Source: Methyloglobulus sp. (GTDB lineage: Bacteria > Pseudomonadota > Gammaproteobacteria > Methylococcales > Methylomonadaceae). From it: a DNA stretch of 7,848 nt. Both the position numbers and the translations under genes were made by a program. Numbering within the stretch: position 1 is the first letter of the stretch; each line of letters starts with the position of its first letter. Of this stretch, positions 5,040-7,848 are shown one piece after another. The notes under the pieces were generated by a model that was not told the origin of the DNA, did no database searches, and saw only the letters and a program-made list of their open reading frames with translations. The stretch lies in assembly GCA_013140405.1 (NCBI GenBank), contig JABFSV010000038.1:1-7848 (forward strand), in the 5' to 3' direction.

Positions 5040-6788
5040 TTATTTGTTTTGATTCGTAGAGACGTAGGATTTTGCATCTCTACATCCATACACCATTCGT
5101 CCCGAACTACATCCTCCTGAATCTGAACTGAAATTAAAACACAATTCTCCGGATTCGGCTTTCCAATTTAACGTTAGAGTCAATTCATCACCAGGACGAA
5201 TAATTTGAATAAACTTTACCACTTCCAAGCGCGAAAACTCCCGTGGGGATTCCTCAAGGCTGAAAAATAGCTTACCGTAATGTTCAACCCAAGCCAGTTG
5301 CACCACGCCGGGTAGTATAGGAAAGCCCTGAAAATGATCGGGGAAATAGATCAAATCTTGCACTTGCGGTACTTTAAGTTCCAATTCGACACGTTGGGAT
5401 GTCGATTTGAAGCTCAATATTTTAGGTAATTTTTTTCCGTTGTTTTGCAACAAGGATGCAAGTAATGATTGATCGATTTTCCCTTGCGTCGTCAGCGGTA
5501 TCACATTGGCAAATAGCCATTTCCTGGGTAATACCACCGGCTCAAACCATTGTTGTAGCGAGTTGCGTAGCTGTTTGATTAGCGCATTCCTGCCCTGGGT
5601 TACCTGATAATCTATGCCTTCCTGTGTTAAGGTTACGACCGCAGCAATGACATCCCGGCTTTCGTGTATCATTTGCGCGAATGCTTCCGACACGAAAGAA
5701 TCTTCGCACAAACGCTGTTCCATTTCGTTCAAAGACAGGCGTTTTTCTTCGATTTTAACGATGCGGTCTGATCGTCCTTGGAGAATAAAACGGTCCTCAT
5801 CCAACAAAACCAGTTCATCGTCTAATCGGTAATAAGTATCCTCGAATAGATAAGGGGAACGTAGATTCCAACTGTTATCTATCGCTTTCAACGCCATGCC
5901 GGGAAACAATGTCCAAGCTTCATCCTGTTGCCGCCAGCCAATACCGCCGGTTTCCGAACTGCCGTAGATTTCGTTAACTTTTTGCCCGCTTTGTTTTTGT
6001 ATTTGCAATCTAGCTGACGGTGGTAATGGGCCGCCCGAACTGAAAATAGCCGACATCCCTTTTATTTCGTCCCAAGGCGAATCTAGGTCCAAACGCTTTA
6101 AATGCGCGGGGCTTGCGACCCAACATGCAGAACCGTTGTTAATGGAATTAACGAGTATTTCAGGGTTAAGATAAATCTGACTGTGAAAACAACGGCCTAC
6201 TGACAGCGACCACAAGACGCGAAACAACAAACCGTAGATATGTTGATGACTGACGGTTGATAAAACCTCCGAATTGCCAAGCTGCTTACCCCAGCGTTGT
6301 TCCAAAACGGCAATTTCATTTTGCAGTTGGATGAGGCGCTTTTCTATCGGTTTAGGTTGCCCGGTAGAACCGGAGGTAAAAATAACCAGCTTGGTTTCTA
6401 CCGGATTTAAAGGCGATAAAGTTAAAGAGGAGCAATCTATCTGATTAAGCTCATAATCGGGCAGCTTACGGCTGTGACCCCAATCACCGATTAACTGGCA
6501 ACCCTGCTGTTGAAGCTGTTGAGTAGTCCCTGGGCGGTTATTGCCGGGAATCAAGGCTTCTTTTCCGGCGTGGAACAGGGCGAACAACAATACTGCAAAA
6601 GGATAAGCATCATCGGTAAATAAGGCGTAGCGTTCATAAGGCTCAGCCTGGAACTGGATGACCCAACGACTTACGGCGGCATGAAATTCATCGGTTTGTA
6701 TGTATTGCCGATTATGGAAGGCAACAGGGATTGCCGGATTGTATTCGGTCTGAAAATCGACCGACAAAGCAGTGTAATCATCTAGCAT
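5040..6788 (-). CDS. AMP-dependent aryl-acid ligase fused to a FabA/FabZ-like hotdog dehydratase domain (ApeH-ApeI type)
   Basis: The 582-residue protein has two domains. Residues about 1-445 form an ANL-superfamily adenylating enzyme: P-loop TSGSTGQPKP (138-147), SHQHIYGLLF (180-189), YGSSETGG (275-282), GRSDRIVKIEEKRL (338-351), and a C-terminal catalytic lysine at K437 in TTQGKI. It should activate an aromatic acid as acyl-AMP and load it on a carrier protein as the polyene starter. Residues about 465-570 form a hotdog domain with H485 in DHFQGFPILPGVVQL, the FabA/FabZ-like active-site block of APE dehydratases. In characterised clusters ligase and dehydratase are often separate genes (ApeH, ApeI). 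The start overlaps the membrane-protein gene by 11 nt. The last residues, from about Arg570 to Thr579, are encoded by a copy of the 28-nt palindrome, so the tail is probably not ancestral. Confidence 0.9.
   Translation of the reverse strand: MLDDYTALSVDFQTEYNPAIPVAFHNRQYIQTDEFHAAVSRWVIQFQAEPYERYALFTDDAYPFAVLLFALFHAGKEALIPGNNRPGTTQQLQQQGCQLIGDWGHSRKLPDYELNQIDCSSLTLSPLNPVETKLVIFTSGSTGQPKPIEKRLIQLQNEIAVLEQRWGKQLGNSEVLSTVSHQHIYGLLFRVLWSLSVGRCFHSQIYLNPEILVNSINNGSACWVASPAHLKRLDLDSPWDEIKGMSAIFSSGGPLPPSARLQIQKQSGQKVNEIYGSSETGGIGWRQQDEAWTLFPGMALKAIDNSWNLRSPYLFEDTYYRLDDELVLLDEDRFILQGRSDRIVKIEEKRLSLNEMEQRLCEDSFVSEAFAQMIHESRDVIAAVVTLTQEGIDYQVTQGRNALIKQLRNSLQQWFEPVVLPRKWLFANVIPLTTQGKIDQSLLASLLQNNGKKLPKILSFKSTSQRVELELKVPQVQDLIYFPDHFQGFPILPGVVQLAWVEHYGKLFFSLEESPREFSRLEVVKFIQIIRPGDELTLTLNWKAESGELCFNFSSDSGGCSSGRMVYGCRDAKSYVSTNQNK
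5056..5083. repeat. 28-nt palindrome, degenerate copy 2, inside the ligase coding region
   Basis: This copy differs from the perfect copy at 794-821 at four positions (10, 12, 13 and 21). Most of the changes keep pairing as G-U wobbles in the plus-strand RNA. It lies in frame at the 3' end of the ligase-dehydratase gene, where it encodes residues reading RDAKSYVST just before the final NQNK and the TAA at 5042-5040. Confidence 0.8.
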
Positions 6789-7398
6789 GTTTCTGCGTTT
6801 TCATCCTGGCAATATATTCTCCAGCAAACAAAATGCCCATCAACACATAAGCAATAAAACCGTTATATAAACTCCAGATTTCAAAACTGGCCCAAAGTGC
6901 GGTGACTAAGGCGATACTGCCGTTGATAACAAAAAATAAGCACCAGATTTGCGTGACCCGGCGGGTATAAACGATGCCTTCGGGCGGTAAGTTGGGATGC
7001 TGTATTCGGGCAATGCGTTCAATCAAGCTGGGCGGCGAATATAAGCTCCATGAAAATAGCAACAAAACCGCAGCATTCGCAATAACGGGATAAAACCGTA
7101 AAGTAAACAACCGGTCGCTCCAGATAGCGAAACTGAAGTACAAAATGCCAATCAGAAATAACGGGCTGCTCCAATGTTTAACGGCGACACTTGCCATCAG
7201 TCTTATGCTCAATAAGATGACTAAAATGCCTGCTATTTTCCAGGGTTCTAAGTATTGTGTGCCGAAATAAACGACGAATGGGTAGAGGAGGGTTAGTAGG
7301 CCTATGATGCCATTTATTATTAATTGCATGTTATTGCTTTGCGGGCGTAGAGACGCAAAATCTTGCGTCTCTACAAATCCTCTTTTTTTTAATATCAT
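6778..7398 (-). CDS. COG4648-type six-helix membrane protein of the aryl polyene cluster
   Basis: The product is an integral inner-membrane protein with about six hydrophobic segments (near residues 25-46, 53-71, 78-93, 102-120, 151-172 and 175-197). Between helices 4 and 5 lies the conserved block PPSLIERIARIQHPNLPPEGIVYTRRVTQIWCLFF (122-156, shown here only to place it), the hallmark of the COG4648 protein found beside the carrier proteins in APE clusters. Its biochemical job is not established. Two starts are possible. The ATG at 7398 shares one base with the carrier-protein stop (TGATG), favouring coupling, and gives 206 residues. The ATG at 7329 gives 183 residues and begins right at helix 1. 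The 23 extra residues are largely encoded by a 28-nt palindrome at 7347-7374 (VETQDFASLR) and include an A8 run just after the start. A TTG at 7401 is unlikely. Gene identity is firm; the start is not. Confidence 0.85.
   Translation of the reverse strand: MILKKRGFVETQDFASLRPQSNNMQLIINGIIGLLTLLYPFVVYFGTQYLEPWKIAGILVILLSIRLMASVAVKHWSSPLFLIGILYFSFAIWSDRLFTLRFYPVIANAAVLLLFSWSLYSPPSLIERIARIQHPNLPPEGIVYTRRVTQIWCLFFVINGSIALVTALWASFEIWSLYNGFIAYVLMGILFAGEYIARMKTQKHAR
7347..7374. repeat. 28-nt palindrome, copy 3, at the 5' end of the membrane-protein gene
   Basis: It matches the perfect copy at 794-821 except for one base in the centre (C for T at position 16). It lies between the carrier-protein stop and the ATG at 7329, and is open in the frame of the membrane protein. 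As RNA it would form a stable hairpin just upstream of the 7329 start and could affect translation of the membrane protein or processing of the message. Confidence 0.85.
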
Positions 7399-7646
7399 CA
7401 ATCATTCAACATCTTATAAACCGCCTCAACCACGTCACCAATCGTCCTGGCAGATTTGAAATCTTCCGGCTTGACGGATTTTCCGGTGATTTCCTTTAAT
7501 CTAACCATCATATCCACAGCATCGATGCTATCGAAATCAAGGTCTTCGTACAGGCGAGCCTCCAAGGTAATGCCAGTTTCGTTTATCTCAAACATCTCTA
7601 CCATGATGGTTTTGATTTCGCTTAAAATTTCTTCACGGTTGTTCAT
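7398..7646 (-). CDS. acyl carrier protein, second of the tandem pair (ApeF-like by position)
   Basis: This is a complete 82-residue acyl carrier protein. The phosphopantetheine attachment site is Ser40 in DLDFDSIDAVDMM, preceded by the usual acidic helix I (EEILSEIKTIMVEMF) and followed by the helix II-III region ending at VVEAVYKML. Carrier proteins of this kind hold the growing aryl polyene chain as a thioester. Tandem carrier proteins followed by COG4648 and the ligase are the usual core order of APE clusters. It lies 7 nt after the first carrier-protein gene, with no strong Shine-Dalgarno site, so translation is probably coupled. Its stop TGA shares a base with the membrane-protein ATG. 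Confidence 0.92.
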   Translation of the reverse strand: MNNREEILSEIKTIMVEMFEINETGITLEARLYEDLDFDSIDAVDMMVRLKEITGKSVKPEDFKSARTIGDVVEAVYKMLND

Positions 7647-7653
7647 GTTTGCA

Positions 7654-7848
7654 TTAACCCAACGCTGTTTTGATGTAGTCGGCCAAGGTCGCGACGGATG
7701 AGAAAATTTTAACTACTTCTTCGTTTTCGGCTTCTATTTTGACATTGTATTTCTTTCGGATAGCTAAACCCAATTCCAAGGCGTCAATTGAATCCAATCC
7801 AAGGCCATCGTTAAATAGGGGGGCATGGTTGTCAATCTCGTCAACAGT
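7654..7848 (-). CDS. acyl carrier protein, first of the tandem pair, partial at the 5' end
   Basis: The last 64 residues and the TAA of a carrier protein are present; the start lies beyond the right edge. The 4'-phosphopantetheine site is clear in PLFNDGLGLDSIDALELG, with the serine at residue 20 of the fragment, and the C-terminal helix ends in LADYIKTALG. The longer lead before the serine (GLGLDSIDALELG) differs from the second carrier protein and matches the first of the two paralogues seen in APE clusters (ApeE-like by position). The two carrier proteins are clearly diverged, so they probably serve different steps, such as starter loading versus elongation; which does which cannot be told here. 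Confidence 0.9.
   Translation of the reverse strand, partial: TVDEIDNHAPLFNDGLGLDSIDALELGLAIRKKYNVKIEAENEEVVKIFSSVATLADYIKTALG

Larger units (their letters stand above)
830..7848 (-). other. aryl polyene biosynthetic operon (partial, continues beyond the right edge)
   Basis: The order carrier protein, carrier protein, COG4648, ligase-dehydratase, glycosyltransferase, acyltransferase, ammonia-lyase and thioesterase is the central block of known APE clusters. All genes share one strand, with junctions of TGATG, 11-nt, ATGA, ATGAATAA and ATGACTAA overlaps. I see no internal promoter. The lipoprotein gene is the only member without a standard place in this order. Ketosynthases, ketoreductase, LolA-like carrier and MMPL exporter are absent from the window. 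Confidence 0.85.

Noticed and set aside
794..7374. CRISPR array or site-specific attachment sites made of the 28-nt repeat
   Set aside because: The copies are kilobases apart with genes between them, are near-perfect palindromes, and have no regular spacers or cas genes.

Overview
The window is about 7 kb of a gammaproteobacterial-type aryl polyene (APE) pigment gene cluster, followed by the start of a chromosomal toxin-antitoxin module. Every gene I can support reads on the minus strand, so transcription runs from base 7848 towards base 1. The taxon cannot be fixed from the sequence. The gene families, moderate base composition and a short palindromic repeat suggest a gammaproteobacterium. 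A methanotroph-like (Methylococcales) genome is my guess, held with low confidence.

Layout in order of transcription: an acyl carrier protein cut by the window edge (7848-7654); a second acyl carrier protein (7646-7398); a six-helix COG4648 membrane protein (7398-6778); an AMP-dependent ligase fused to a FabA/FabZ-like dehydratase domain (6788-5040); a lipoprotein with a BamE/SmpA-like C-terminus (5021-4458); a family 2 glycosyltransferase (4433-3699); an LpxL/HtrB-like acyltransferase (3702-2764); a MIO-type aromatic amino acid ammonia-lyase (2771-1239); and a 4HBT-type thioesterase (1246-830). A 28-nt palindrome follows the thioesterase. After it come a short promoter region with a perfect 15-nt inverted repeat, a DUF1778 antitoxin (714-403) and an overlapping GNAT toxin (434-1) that runs off the left edge.

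Expected joint working, from knowledge of APE clusters: the ammonia-lyase and ligase supply and activate an aromatic starter acid, which is loaded on an acyl carrier protein. Ketosynthases, ketoreductase and dehydratases extend it to a polyene; of these only one dehydratase domain is in this window. The thioesterase, glycosyltransferase and acyltransferase help finish the pigment and anchor it in the outer membrane. Ketosynthases, ketoreductase, LolA-like carrier and MMPL exporter are not here and are probably to the right of base 7848 or elsewhere.

Most cluster genes overlap by 1 to 11 nt, which suggests one translationally coupled operon. The exception is the lipoprotein gene, which has gaps on both sides and its own strong ribosome binding site. 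Three copies of one 28-nt palindrome (794-821, 5056-5083, 7347-7374) are scattered through the cluster. One is read as the C-terminal tail of the ligase and another probably as the N-terminus of the membrane protein. I see no RNA gene, CRISPR array, insertion sequence or intergenic stretch longer than 300 bases. The longest gap is the 115 nt between the thioesterase and the antitoxin.
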